A stretch of DNA of 64,000 nt. Origin: Flavobacterium flavigenum (GTDB taxonomy: Bacteria > Bacteroidota > Bacteroidia > Flavobacteriales > Flavobacteriaceae). The position numbers were made by a program, and so were the translations under genes. The stretch's first letter is position 1. The number at the start of each line of letters is the position of its first letter. The DNA is taken from NCBI RefSeq assembly GCF_027111255.2, contig NZ_CP114285.2, positions 5,022,001 through 5,086,000 on the forward strand, written 5' to 3'. The notes under the pieces were generated by a model that was not told the origin of the DNA, searched no databases, and worked only from the letters and a program-made list of their open reading frames with translations. Shown piece after piece: positions 43,646 through 51,085 of this stretch.

Positions 43646-44809
43646 CTAAACCGAATTAGACTGCTGTCTTCTTTTTTTTGGTTTGTTCGCCGAAGGGGTT
43701 TCACTGCTCTGTTCAGTGCTCTCAGACTGTTTTTTGCCAGATTGTTTTTCAGATGTTTTTTCTCCTTCTGATTTTTTCTCTTCCTTGCTTTCTCGATGAT
43801 TGATGCGCTGGAGGTTTGCGTCATATACATTAAGAGTCTTAAACTGGGGATTTGCTTCCACGAACATTTTGCTTTCAACGCCGCTGACAACAAAAGTCAC
43901 AGACTGAAGATTTCCTTTTTTAAGGGAGTTCATAAGGTCTTCCTTATACTGCGGCGTACTGAGTTCTTTTATGGAATGTTTCTCAAGACTGGCTTCCAGA
44001 TCATAGCCGTAATTCTGATGGTAATGGTTAATCTTAAAATTTCCGGAATTGTCTGTTTGTTTAAAATCGAATTTTAACCAAGAATTGTAACTTTCTCCTT
44101 CTTTAGTTTTAAGATCTTTATTTACCGAACGGCCTTCCATTAAATTATAGGCTTCTTTGAGTGTAATGCTGGTTGCATCATTATTGATGTAAAAGGTCTG
44201 CTGCAGTCCCGGCTTGTTTTCTTCTTTCTGAAGATTCACATGATAGGAATTAAAAAAGTACATATCAGTCTGATCTGACTTCTTGAAGTTCAGCTCAACC
44301 GTTACGGTGTCTCTGTTTGGAACGCCATTGTTCATAATGCCGGTGTGCATGATTTTAAAATCCTTATCTCCTTTCAGGATGTTTTCTCTCAATTCAGCAT
44401 CGAAAGTTTCTCCAAATCCAGTATATTTCAGCTGGTCTTTCAGGTAATTTAAATTATTCTCATTCATAATATTTGTATTTAAGTTGTTTTCTGGTAATTG
44501 CTTGTTTTCTCCTGACAGACGGACAAACTCCGTAAGATCAAGTTTCTGATTGCTGTACAGATCAATTCCGCTCTGCATGACTGTCTTTAAATCATTTATA
44601 AGCGAATCGATCGGCACGCTCTTAAAATAGTCGATATCATTAACCCCCACCAGACAATGGTCCTCTGCGCCCATTGATGTCCTGAAAAAAGCAATGTTAT
44701 CGCAGTCAGCCGGCAGATTAACAGGGTGTGCCGCATAGCGATAGCCTAGTGAAGCCATTTCCTCTGCAAAGCTTAACAGCATTTCGGTTTCATTGATATT
44801 TATATTCAT
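43646..44809 (-). CDS. DUF3945/DUF4099-like conjugative-element protein
   Basis: A 387-aa soluble protein. Residues 1-115 are an extra N-terminal domain (MLLSFAEEMASLGYRYAAHP, then IAFFRTSMGAEDHCLVG). From Met116 (MNENNLNYLKDQLKYTGFGE) it follows the layout of Bacteroidota mobile-element proteins that I associate with DUF3945/DUF4099: LKEAYNLMEGRSVNKDL, YGYDLEASLEKHSIKEL, MFVEANPQFKTLNVYD. The last 65 residues are Lys/Glu/Ser-rich and disordered with a basic end (KPKKRRQQ). It is a paralog of the next gene downstream (25 bases away). The role in conjugation is unknown. Confidence 0.75.
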   Translation of the reverse strand: MNININETEMLLSFAEEMASLGYRYAAHPVNLPADCDNIAFFRTSMGAEDHCLVGVNDIDYFKSVPIDSLINDLKTVMQSGIDLYSNQKLDLTEFVRLSGENKQLPENNLNTNIMNENNLNYLKDQLKYTGFGETFDAELRENILKGDKDFKIMHTGIMNNGVPNRDTVTVELNFKKSDQTDMYFFNSYHVNLQKEENKPGLQQTFYINNDATSITLKEAYNLMEGRSVNKDLKTKEGESYNSWLKFDFKQTDNSGNFKINHYHQNYGYDLEASLEKHSIKELSTPQYKEDLMNSLKKGNLQSVTFVVSGVESKMFVEANPQFKTLNVYDANLQRINHRESKEEKKSEGEKTSEKQSGKKQSESTEQSSETPSANKPKKRRQQSNSV

Positions 44810-44845
44810 AAGCTGCTTTTTTAGTTTTTTAGGATGGTGCCAGGA

Positions 44846-45688
44846 TTATGGCAGCGGGATTACTTTATCGGCCAGATTTTTTTTAACGTTGACTTCCAAA
44901 TGCCTTCCGCCATTTTTTTCCAGCAGCTGGAGCGTTAAAAGCTTATTGTCTGGAATGGTAAATTTCTCCAGTGCAAAAACTTTTACTGCTTCAGACTTAT
45001 CAGGAATCACCAAAGATGATGAAGTTGGATACAGCGGCTGAATCTCAATTTCCTGCGAAGCAGTTCGTTTTGATTTTCGCTGGTCTCTTATGAAAAAACG
45101 CAGCTGGTCAATATCGTAGCTGATTTTGGATTTATTCTCAATTACTACGCGCAGATACAGCACATCCTCATGTATAAAAATGCCATTGACCTGCAGTTTT
45201 ATCTGAAACTTAGTTTTTTTTAACCCGCTGGTCTTTATTTTTTTTGATAATGCCAGTGAAGCAGACTGTTCTATTTTTTTCTGATTTTCGTTTACCAGGG
45301 TAAATAGCACTTCCTTACTTGCAGCTAAAGCATTTTCTGCATTTATATTTAGATCAGGGCAGTCTTCATTGTAGTTCAGTACAAATACATACAATTTTGC
45401 ATCAGAGGTGACCACTGTCAGGTTAGTCTGGAAAAAATATTGTCTCGCCGCTTTTACAAGCAGAATATTCTCGACCCCTTTGGCTTTCTGCACCAGAACA
45501 TCTGCACTGCCTTTATCGATGCTTTTAATCGGGTAGGGAAAAACGATGCTGGTAGTCTTCGAATAGCCGATCTGAAGATTTTTATAGTGGTCTTCATAAA
45601 AAACAGTTTCCCTGCTCTTTAGCTGGGGATGAGCCCAAACAGAAACCAGAAGCAGACTCATTAAAAACAAATAATTAATTCTTTTCAT
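44846..45688 (-). CDS. traN: Conjugative transposon protein TraN
   Basis: A 280-aa exported protein of the DUF4138/TraN family, a likely VirB9-type outer-membrane-associated subunit of the CTnDOT-like type IV secretion system. The signal peptide ends near residue 20-23 (VWAHPQ). IGYSKTTSIVFPYPIKSIDK, GSADVLVQKAKGVENILLVK and FIHEDVLYLRVVIENKS are typical. It follows traM after 11 bases at the end of the conserved tra gene order. Confidence 0.9.
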   Translation of the reverse strand: MKRINYLFLMSLLLVSVWAHPQLKSRETVFYEDHYKNLQIGYSKTTSIVFPYPIKSIDKGSADVLVQKAKGVENILLVKAARQYFFQTNLTVVTSDAKLYVFVLNYNEDCPDLNINAENALAASKEVLFTLVNENQKKIEQSASLALSKKIKTSGLKKTKFQIKLQVNGIFIHEDVLYLRVVIENKSKISYDIDQLRFFIRDQRKSKRTASQEIEIQPLYPTSSSLVIPDKSEAVKVFALEKFTIPDNKLLTLQLLEKNGGRHLEVNVKKNLADKVIPLP

Positions 45689-45699
45689 CTTATTCTATT

Positions 45700-46989
45700 T
45701 TATGGTTTTAAATCCTTTTGTTTTTCATCATATAACAGCACCTTGTATCCTGCTTTTACCACAACTTTTATAAGTTTTACCTTTTTGCTTATAAGACTTT
45801 TGGCCGCCTCAATGCCCATTCCCGCAGCCTGCGCTCCCCATGAATCGGTAACACCGGTAAGTCCGAGTGTCTGAATCGATCGGTCGGCAGATGCTTTGGC
45901 CACATCCCTGTTAATGGCACCCGGAATATATATGCCCTCAATACCGTCCATATCAAAGACCGAGAGCTGCACCGGGAAAATGGAACCATGATGCTGGAGG
46001 TTTTCTATCTTTATTTCAAGCCTTTCACCTTTCAATGCCGCCATGCCGTATAAAAAAGTGTTTTTCGGTATTGTTCTTCCCTGAAGCGTAATATCGGCAG
46101 TGAGCCTTAGTTTAATTACTGATCCATTTACAATGGTCTGTGTTTCGTGCACGGCAGCTTCAAGTGCATTCTGCTGATGATCGGGATTTAAATCCTCATC
46201 TGCCGTGAAAAAAGCGTTCAATTTAAAGGGCTCGGCAGGTATTTCATTTTCTTGGAGAGAAGTAATATTGTCCGCCGTTTTTTTAGGGACTGCGGAATAA
46301 ACTTTTCCTTTTTTTTGTTCGGAATTCTGCTTTAAACGTTCCTGCACTCTTGAAGGATGCTGGATATCCAGAATATTTTCGAGCATGCCTCCGAGCTGCT
46401 GCAGTTCCGGGTCCGGCTGAGTTTCGCCCATTGCGGACATCATCTGTTCCAAGTTCTTAATCTGGGCGGATACTTCATTTGATGAGCCATAGTTTTCAAA
46501 CTCCCTCATATCCTGGCCGTAATTTTTAACCGGTGCAGGCTGGCTGATGGTTTTCTGGAGCAGCTGCAGCTTTTCGTAGATTTTCTGCTCGTTTCTGTCC
46601 TGCGGGGCCACTGCATTCAAGCCGCTTCCTTTTTTTGAAAAACTCTGGGAGGCAAAATCCAGTTCCGGGAACTCCTTTAAAGATTCTTCAAGAACTTTTT
46701 GATTGGAATAGTTCGGATCTTTTTTAATCTGCTCCTGCAGTTTGATGGAATCTACAGCTGCCTGGTCATAGTAGCTCATTTTATCCAAAGAAGAATCTTC
46801 TTTGAAATTTGGAATCGGCAGTTTAAAATTAAATCCTTTCTTTATTTCATTTCCAGCCGCTGCGGCTTCCATTTTTCCTCCTCCAAGGGTGTAAAAAAGA
46901 ATGGTGATAAAAGGAAGTGTTATGACTGGCAGAGCCAGAAGCATTTTTCGTTTTTTTGCTTCTTTAATTGATATCGTCTTTTGTTCCAT
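45700..46989 (-). CDS. traM: Conjugative transposon protein TraM
   Basis: A 429-aa VirB10-like bridge protein. A short cytoplasmic N-terminus precedes one membrane helix (about 14-34, LLALPVITLPFITILFYTLG), then a long Gln/Pro-rich periplasmic linker (about 50-250) and a C-terminal domain (VIKLRLTADITLQGRTIPKN, LTGVTDSWGAQAAGMGIEAA) matching the TraM/VirB10 family. It would link inner and outer membrane parts of the conjugation machine. It lies between traL and traN. Confidence 0.9.
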   Translation of the reverse strand: MEQKTISIKEAKKRKMLLALPVITLPFITILFYTLGGGKMEAAAAGNEIKKGFNFKLPIPNFKEDSSLDKMSYYDQAAVDSIKLQEQIKKDPNYSNQKVLEESLKEFPELDFASQSFSKKGSGLNAVAPQDRNEQKIYEKLQLLQKTISQPAPVKNYGQDMREFENYGSSNEVSAQIKNLEQMMSAMGETQPDPELQQLGGMLENILDIQHPSRVQERLKQNSEQKKGKVYSAVPKKTADNITSLQENEIPAEPFKLNAFFTADEDLNPDHQQNALEAAVHETQTIVNGSVIKLRLTADITLQGRTIPKNTFLYGMAALKGERLEIKIENLQHHGSIFPVQLSVFDMDGIEGIYIPGAINRDVAKASADRSIQTLGLTGVTDSWGAQAAGMGIEAAKSLISKKVKLIKVVVKAGYKVLLYDEKQKDLKP

Positions 46990-47000
46990 GTCTTTATTTT

Positions 47001-47258
47001 TTAATCGATTATTTTAATTTTTACAGTCTGCCCTGAAATTTTTACCTGCTGGGCTTCCTTTCCTGAAAAGGCATTATAGAGGTTATAAAGTAGGTAGCCT
47101 GCTGACAGGAGAACAAATAAGCCGAGAAGAAAAATGAGCTTTTTCTTTGAACACCCTTCCGCCAGACTGCTCATTTTTTCAGCCCATTTCTTCTGTGCTG
47201 AGAGATAGTGCTTATTGTACTCAAAGGGAATTTCCCGTTTTTTGAACAGTGATTTCAT
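47001..47258 (-). CDS. traL: Conjugative transposon protein TraL-like (small membrane protein)
   Basis: An 85-aa protein with a basic N-terminus, one membrane helix at about 40-61 (KLIFLLGLFVLLSAGYLLYN) and a short periplasmic tail. Size, topology and position between traK and traM match TraL (DUF3989-type) of CTnDOT-like elements; sequence similarity alone would be weak evidence. Confidence 0.7.
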   Translation of the reverse strand: MKSLFKKREIPFEYNKHYLSAQKKWAEKMSSLAEGCSKKKLIFLLGLFVLLSAGYLLYNLYNAFSGKEAQQVKISGQTVKIKIID

Positions 47259-47264
47259 GACCTG

Positions 47265-47885
47265 TCATTTTCGGTTTTCAACAGTTAAATCCCGGTTTTC
47301 AATCGTATTGAAACGTTCGATTAAAAAACCGTGCGGATTGTTGTCGCTTCTTGATACATTGCGCAGGCTTCCTTCGGTAATCAGGCTTCTTTTTAAAATG
47401 CTGGTGGTTCTGATAATGTTCTGCCGAGAGAAACATTTAAAGCGGTAGGGATAGTCCCTTGTATCAACAGTTACACTGTCAATCTGGATTGTCTGGCTTA
47501 TATTTCCCGAAATAATCCCGGAATAAAAGCCGTTTTCTTTCAGGTCATCATAAATTCTTTTAGCGCTTTCGTCCGCCAGATATAGCGCTTTAGTGACATT
47601 GGTTTTAATGACCTTATCATCCGGGTCAAGGGTAAAGAAAAACTGGTGAAAAGTTTTAATATGATCCTTCGCTTCAACAGGCACATTATCCTTCCTGTCC
47701 GACGCATAGGCTTCCAGAGCTTTTCCTGCCGCCAGGATGTATATCTTATCCTGCATGCGGCTTACAGTCTGAAAACTTCTGCTTACAGTGTAGCAGCAGA
47801 TTACAGCGCAGCATATAATAACAAGCATCGTAAATCCTCTGACATATTTAAATGCAGTGTCTATATTTTTCATTTTGGTGAACAT
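47265..47885 (-). CDS. traK: Conjugative transposon protein TraK
   Basis: A 206-aa VirB8-like inner-membrane protein: a helix at about 15-35 (FTMLVIICCAVICCYTVS) followed by a periplasmic domain with FHQFFFTLDPDDKVIKTNVT and FSRQNIIRTTSILKRSLITE, which are conserved in TraK. The N-terminal MKNIDTAFKYVRGF (Met5) is the familiar start, so 47873 may be the true initiation site. It follows traJ after 17 bases. Confidence 0.9.
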   Translation of the reverse strand: MFTKMKNIDTAFKYVRGFTMLVIICCAVICCYTVSRSFQTVSRMQDKIYILAAGKALEAYASDRKDNVPVEAKDHIKTFHQFFFTLDPDDKVIKTNVTKALYLADESAKRIYDDLKENGFYSGIISGNISQTIQIDSVTVDTRDYPYRFKCFSRQNIIRTTSILKRSLITEGSLRNVSRSDNNPHGFLIERFNTIENRDLTVENRK

Positions 47886-47902
47886 GGGCTAATCATTTTA
47901 GT

Positions 47903-49108
47903 TTATTTTGAATTTCCTTTGAGTCTGTCGCTCATATAATTTCCTTTCTCCTCAAAATAAGGAGCAGAGGAGGAGGAGGCAGACATGCTCTGCGACATCC
48001 TTCCAGCGGCATTTCCCATTGAATCCAGAACCATTGCGGTTCCCTGTGATGTCTTGGAAACCGCTGAACTTGCTGAGGTGCTGAATAGGGTTGTGGTTTT
48101 CTGGGCCAGAGCCCCACCGCCTCCCGCATGGACTATGTAATTGGCAACCGAGGGCACAGTGAAATATCCTATAATGCCGATAATCATAAAAATCAGGTAA
48201 GACATATCGGTCCTGCTGAAAAAGGTATCTCCGGTAGCCTGCACTTGGGAAAGATCCAGTTTGAGCATAAGTTCCTGAATCTTGCCTATAATGCTGCCGA
48301 ATATATTGGCAACCGGCAGCCACAGATAAATATTGATATATCTGGCCAGCCACACCGTAAGGGTATGCTGGAATCCGTCAAAGACCGCTATTCCGAAAAC
48401 CAGCGGTCCCAGTATGGAGAGGACTACCAGCTGAAATGTTCTAAGAGTATCAATGCATAAGGCCGCGGCCTCGAAGAAAACTCTCAGTACCTCGCTCATC
48501 CATTCCTTGACTGAGTTTCTAAAACTGTAGGAAGCCTTTTCCATTGCAAATTTAATGTCATTACCAATTCCAGCCAGCATGCTCTCATCTGATGGGTCGG
48601 CTCCGTCATGGGTGTATTTATACCATTTATCTCTGTCTCCGGCGCCCGCCGCACCAACATACATTTTCCAGGGATCTGTTTCTTTAACTGCCTTTTCTTT
48701 TTCTTTTAATAATACTGCAACTGCATTGTTGGAGCCTGTGACCATAGCGGCAGTGGCCGTAACTGTAGGCTTCATAACCCCGTTGATAAGAGCAAGAACA
48801 GACGGGAAAATCATGATGCAGAATCCGATTACAAAGGGACGGAACAGCGGATAGAAATCAATCGGTTCGGCGCTTGCTATGTGCCTCCACACCCTGGAGG
48901 CGATATACCAGATTGTGCCGAATCCTGCGATTCCCTGCCCGACCGCTAGAAGATTGCTGCACAAAGGCATCATTTCATCGTAAAGCTGATCTAAAACGGA
49001 ATGAAGGCTCTGCATATCATCGCCTAATCCCTGAGCTTTTGTCAAAAGAGGCAGCAGGAACAGAACTATAAAAGGAATGCTGCTTTTGTTTTTTAATGAA
49101 AGTTTCAT
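47903..49108 (-). CDS. traJ: Conjugative transposon protein TraJ
   Basis: A 401-aa polytopic inner-membrane protein (VirB6-like role) with a signal-like first helix and about seven further segments, including a run near residues 210-330 (LVVLSILGPLVFGIAVFDGF, IYLWLPVANIFGSIIGKIQE). The C-terminal 90 residues are Ser/Ala-rich and cytoplasmic or periplasmic. TraJ in CTnDOT forms the inner-membrane pore. It begins 4 bases after the upstream gene and precedes traK. Confidence 0.9.
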   Translation of the reverse strand: MKLSLKNKSSIPFIVLFLLPLLTKAQGLGDDMQSLHSVLDQLYDEMMPLCSNLLAVGQGIAGFGTIWYIASRVWRHIASAEPIDFYPLFRPFVIGFCIMIFPSVLALINGVMKPTVTATAAMVTGSNNAVAVLLKEKEKAVKETDPWKMYVGAAGAGDRDKWYKYTHDGADPSDESMLAGIGNDIKFAMEKASYSFRNSVKEWMSEVLRVFFEAAALCIDTLRTFQLVVLSILGPLVFGIAVFDGFQHTLTVWLARYINIYLWLPVANIFGSIIGKIQELMLKLDLSQVQATGDTFFSRTDMSYLIFMIIGIIGYFTVPSVANYIVHAGGGGALAQKTTTLFSTSASSAVSKTSQGTAMVLDSMGNAAGRMSQSMSASSSSAPYFEEKGNYMSDRLKGNSK

Positions 49109-49112
49109 ATCC

Positions 49113-49748
49113 TTAATTTTTTAATTGCTGAAGGCTTTTAGAAGCAAGCACATCATTTTTTTCTTTTGCCCGCTGCAGCAGCAGTATGTTAGAAGTAGCA
49201 TTAAAATCCCGCAGAAACACGAGTTTATCCTGCATCTCAAGAAAAATAGTATCAACCGCTTCAAGTCTTTCATCATCTGACATTCTCAGCTTGTCTGCTG
49301 TAACCACCATAGTAAGCTCATCAAGATTGCGAAGGCTCAGGTTCAGAAGATTGCCGTAAACGGATTCAAAGTACTTCAGCTCCTTTTCATTGAAGTTCCC
49401 GCTTTTTGAGAATCTGCTCAGTCCGTTCCTGCTTTCTTTTACCAGCAGGATCTGATAATTGATAATGTCTGTGACTTTTTTGTAATTTTTGACCATCGGG
49501 CTGACCTGCATCAGGGCGTCTAAAAAAGTTTTGTGAAGACTGAAGTTTCCCTGCGACATATCCTTAACGGTCTGGTATCCTCCAGAGAGCAGTTCATAGC
49601 CCTTTTTCATATCACTGAGGATCTTTTTGAACTGCGATAGTTTTTCAATGTTGAGGATCAGCTGCTGTATTTCTGCTGACTGGGCTCGGACTTTCCCTGG
49701 CATCATAGGCAGGCAGATAAGCAGTCCTAAAATCAATATCTTTTTCAT
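49113..49748 (-). CDS. Exported helical conjugal transfer protein (TraI-like paralog 3)
   Basis: A protein of about 211 aa from the Met at 49748, which begins a clean signal peptide (MKKILILGLLICLPMMPG, cleavage after VRAQ). A longer frame to 49904 overlaps the upstream gene and its extra residues match nothing. The mature part is all helical: SAEIQQLILNIEKLSQFKKI, YELLSGGYQTVKDMSQGNFS, SPMVKNYKKVTDIINYQILL. It shares a plan with the two genes upstream. It lies just before traJ, where TraI of CTnDOT is found. Probably periplasmic; exact role unknown. Confidence 0.78.
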   Translation of the reverse strand: MKKILILGLLICLPMMPGKVRAQSAEIQQLILNIEKLSQFKKILSDMKKGYELLSGGYQTVKDMSQGNFSLHKTFLDALMQVSPMVKNYKKVTDIINYQILLVKESRNGLSRFSKSGNFNEKELKYFESVYGNLLNLSLRNLDELTMVVTADKLRMSDDERLEAVDTIFLEMQDKLVFLRDFNATSNILLLQRAKEKNDVLASKSLQQLKN

Positions 49749-49758
49749 TATTTTTAAT

Positions 49759-50373
49759 TTATAATCCGTAAACAGCGCTTGTATTTTTAGAGTCCTTTTT
49801 TTCTGCTGCCTTGGATACAGACAGCATTCTTGCATCACTGCTGAAAGAAATGCAGAAATTGTAATCCTCCAGCATTGTTTCATGCAGCGCGTCAATACGT
49901 TCAATTCTCTGGTCGTCTTTAAGCTCTAGGCTGGCATCGGTAGTGACTGCCAGAAGCTGTTCCAGTGTGTCGCCGCAGTTCTGCAGCAGTCTTTCAAACG
50001 AACGCTCAATATAATCCAGCTCGCTGCCATGAAATAAGTCTGCTGTTTTTAAATCAGCTAAAGTCCTTTTACAGATTTTCATTATTTTAAACTGCAATGA
50101 AATAATTTCAGCGGTCTTATAATAGTTTCTGACTTTTGGATTTATTTTCAAAAGCGATGTAAAATAATCGCCATGCAGATTTACTTCGCCTTTTTTGGCA
50201 TCACCGATAAAATTGAGTCCCTTCGAAACAGCGGAATATCCTTTTTTAGCATAGTCTATATACACCTGAAGCGCGGCAATCTGAAGCAGGAGTTCTTTTC
50301 TCTGCTTTGCCTGAGCCTGCATTCCCAGAGGGAAAATGATAAGCATCGAGAGTATAAAAAACAGTTTTTTCAT
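49759..50373 (-). CDS. Exported helical conjugal transfer protein (TraI-like paralog 2)
   Basis: A 204-aa protein with signal peptide (MKKLFFILSMLIIFPLG, cleavage after MQAQ). The mature part, AALQVYIDYAKKGYSAVSKG, KGEVNLHGDYFTSLLKINPK, VRNYYKTAEIISLQFKIMKI, parallels the next gene (FSLHKTFLDALMQVSPMVKN) position by position, so the two are diverged duplicates. It is 10 bases upstream of that gene and 16 bases downstream of the third family member. Periplasmic location is likely; function within the transfer machine is unassigned. Confidence 0.78.
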   Translation of the reverse strand: MKKLFFILSMLIIFPLGMQAQAKQRKELLLQIAALQVYIDYAKKGYSAVSKGLNFIGDAKKGEVNLHGDYFTSLLKINPKVRNYYKTAEIISLQFKIMKICKRTLADLKTADLFHGSELDYIERSFERLLQNCGDTLEQLLAVTTDASLELKDDQRIERIDALHETMLEDYNFCISFSSDARMLSVSKAAEKKDSKNTSAVYGL

Positions 50374-50389
50374 GATGATTGTTTTTAAA

Positions 50390-51073
50390 TTATGGAATTC
50401 CGTAAAATTGTTTTACTCTATTTACATCTGCTTCTGTTTTGGCTCGCTGCAGGCTCAGCAGTATGTTCTGCTGGTTAAACAGGGTAAGGTCATCGTAGTT
50501 GGAATCAATCTGGTCAGCGGCTTTATTGATAATTTCAAGTCTTTTCAGATCGCTCATCTGGGTTGTGAAGGATTCCAAGATCAAAAAGATCTGGTCAATA
50601 TTCTTTACGCTTTCCTCCAGTATTCCGGTGTAGACACGCTCCATGTAAGTAATCTCACTTTCTTTAAAATGAGTGTCTCTTTTAAAAAGATTCCACGCTC
50701 TTTCATATTCTTCGACGAGCCTTGTCTGTTTTTTTGTAATTTCCTTTATCCTCTGGTAATAGGTGATAATGGATTTTACCTTCGCCAGCTCTTCATAATA
50801 TCCTTTATAGAGATCTTCCTGTTTCTGCGTCCAGTCTGAGATTTCGTCCAGTTTTAATTTAGAGAGGACATTTTCGACCTGCTTCTGCGCGTTCTGAAGC
50901 CATATCGTTTTATTCTGCAGTTTCTGGATCCGCAGATCGATTGCCTTAATTACTTTTTTGGTTACCGCTTTTACTATTTCAAGAATGGGCAGTGCCGCAG
51001 TTTTTTCAGCAGGTCTGGCCGGAGTGCCGATAAGCAGCAGGCAGATCAGACAGGCCGTGATTTTTGTTTTCAT
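50390..51073 (-). CDS. Exported helical conjugal transfer protein (TraI-like paralog 1)
   Basis: A 227-aa protein with signal peptide (cleavage near ARPAE, residue 22) and a mature part rich in coiled coil (LRIQKLQNKTIWLQNAQKQV, EDLYKGYYEELAKVKSIITY, ITYMERVYTGILEESVKNID). The ending FNQQNILLSLQRAK recurs in the third paralog (TSNILLLQRAKEK), linking the three genes. It is the closest of the three to the proteins annotated as TraI in flavobacterial elements, from memory. It follows traG after 12 bases. Confidence 0.8.
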   Translation of the reverse strand: MKTKITACLICLLLIGTPARPAEKTAALPILEIVKAVTKKVIKAIDLRIQKLQNKTIWLQNAQKQVENVLSKLKLDEISDWTQKQEDLYKGYYEELAKVKSIITYYQRIKEITKKQTRLVEEYERAWNLFKRDTHFKESEITYMERVYTGILEESVKNIDQIFLILESFTTQMSDLKRLEIINKAADQIDSNYDDLTLFNQQNILLSLQRAKTEADVNRVKQFYGIP

Positions 51074-51085
51074 ATTTCCTTTTCA

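Noticed and set aside
49749-49904. 52-residue N-terminal extension of the TraI-like paralog 3
   Set aside because: It overlaps the preceding paralog out of frame, and a clean signal peptide begins at 49748.
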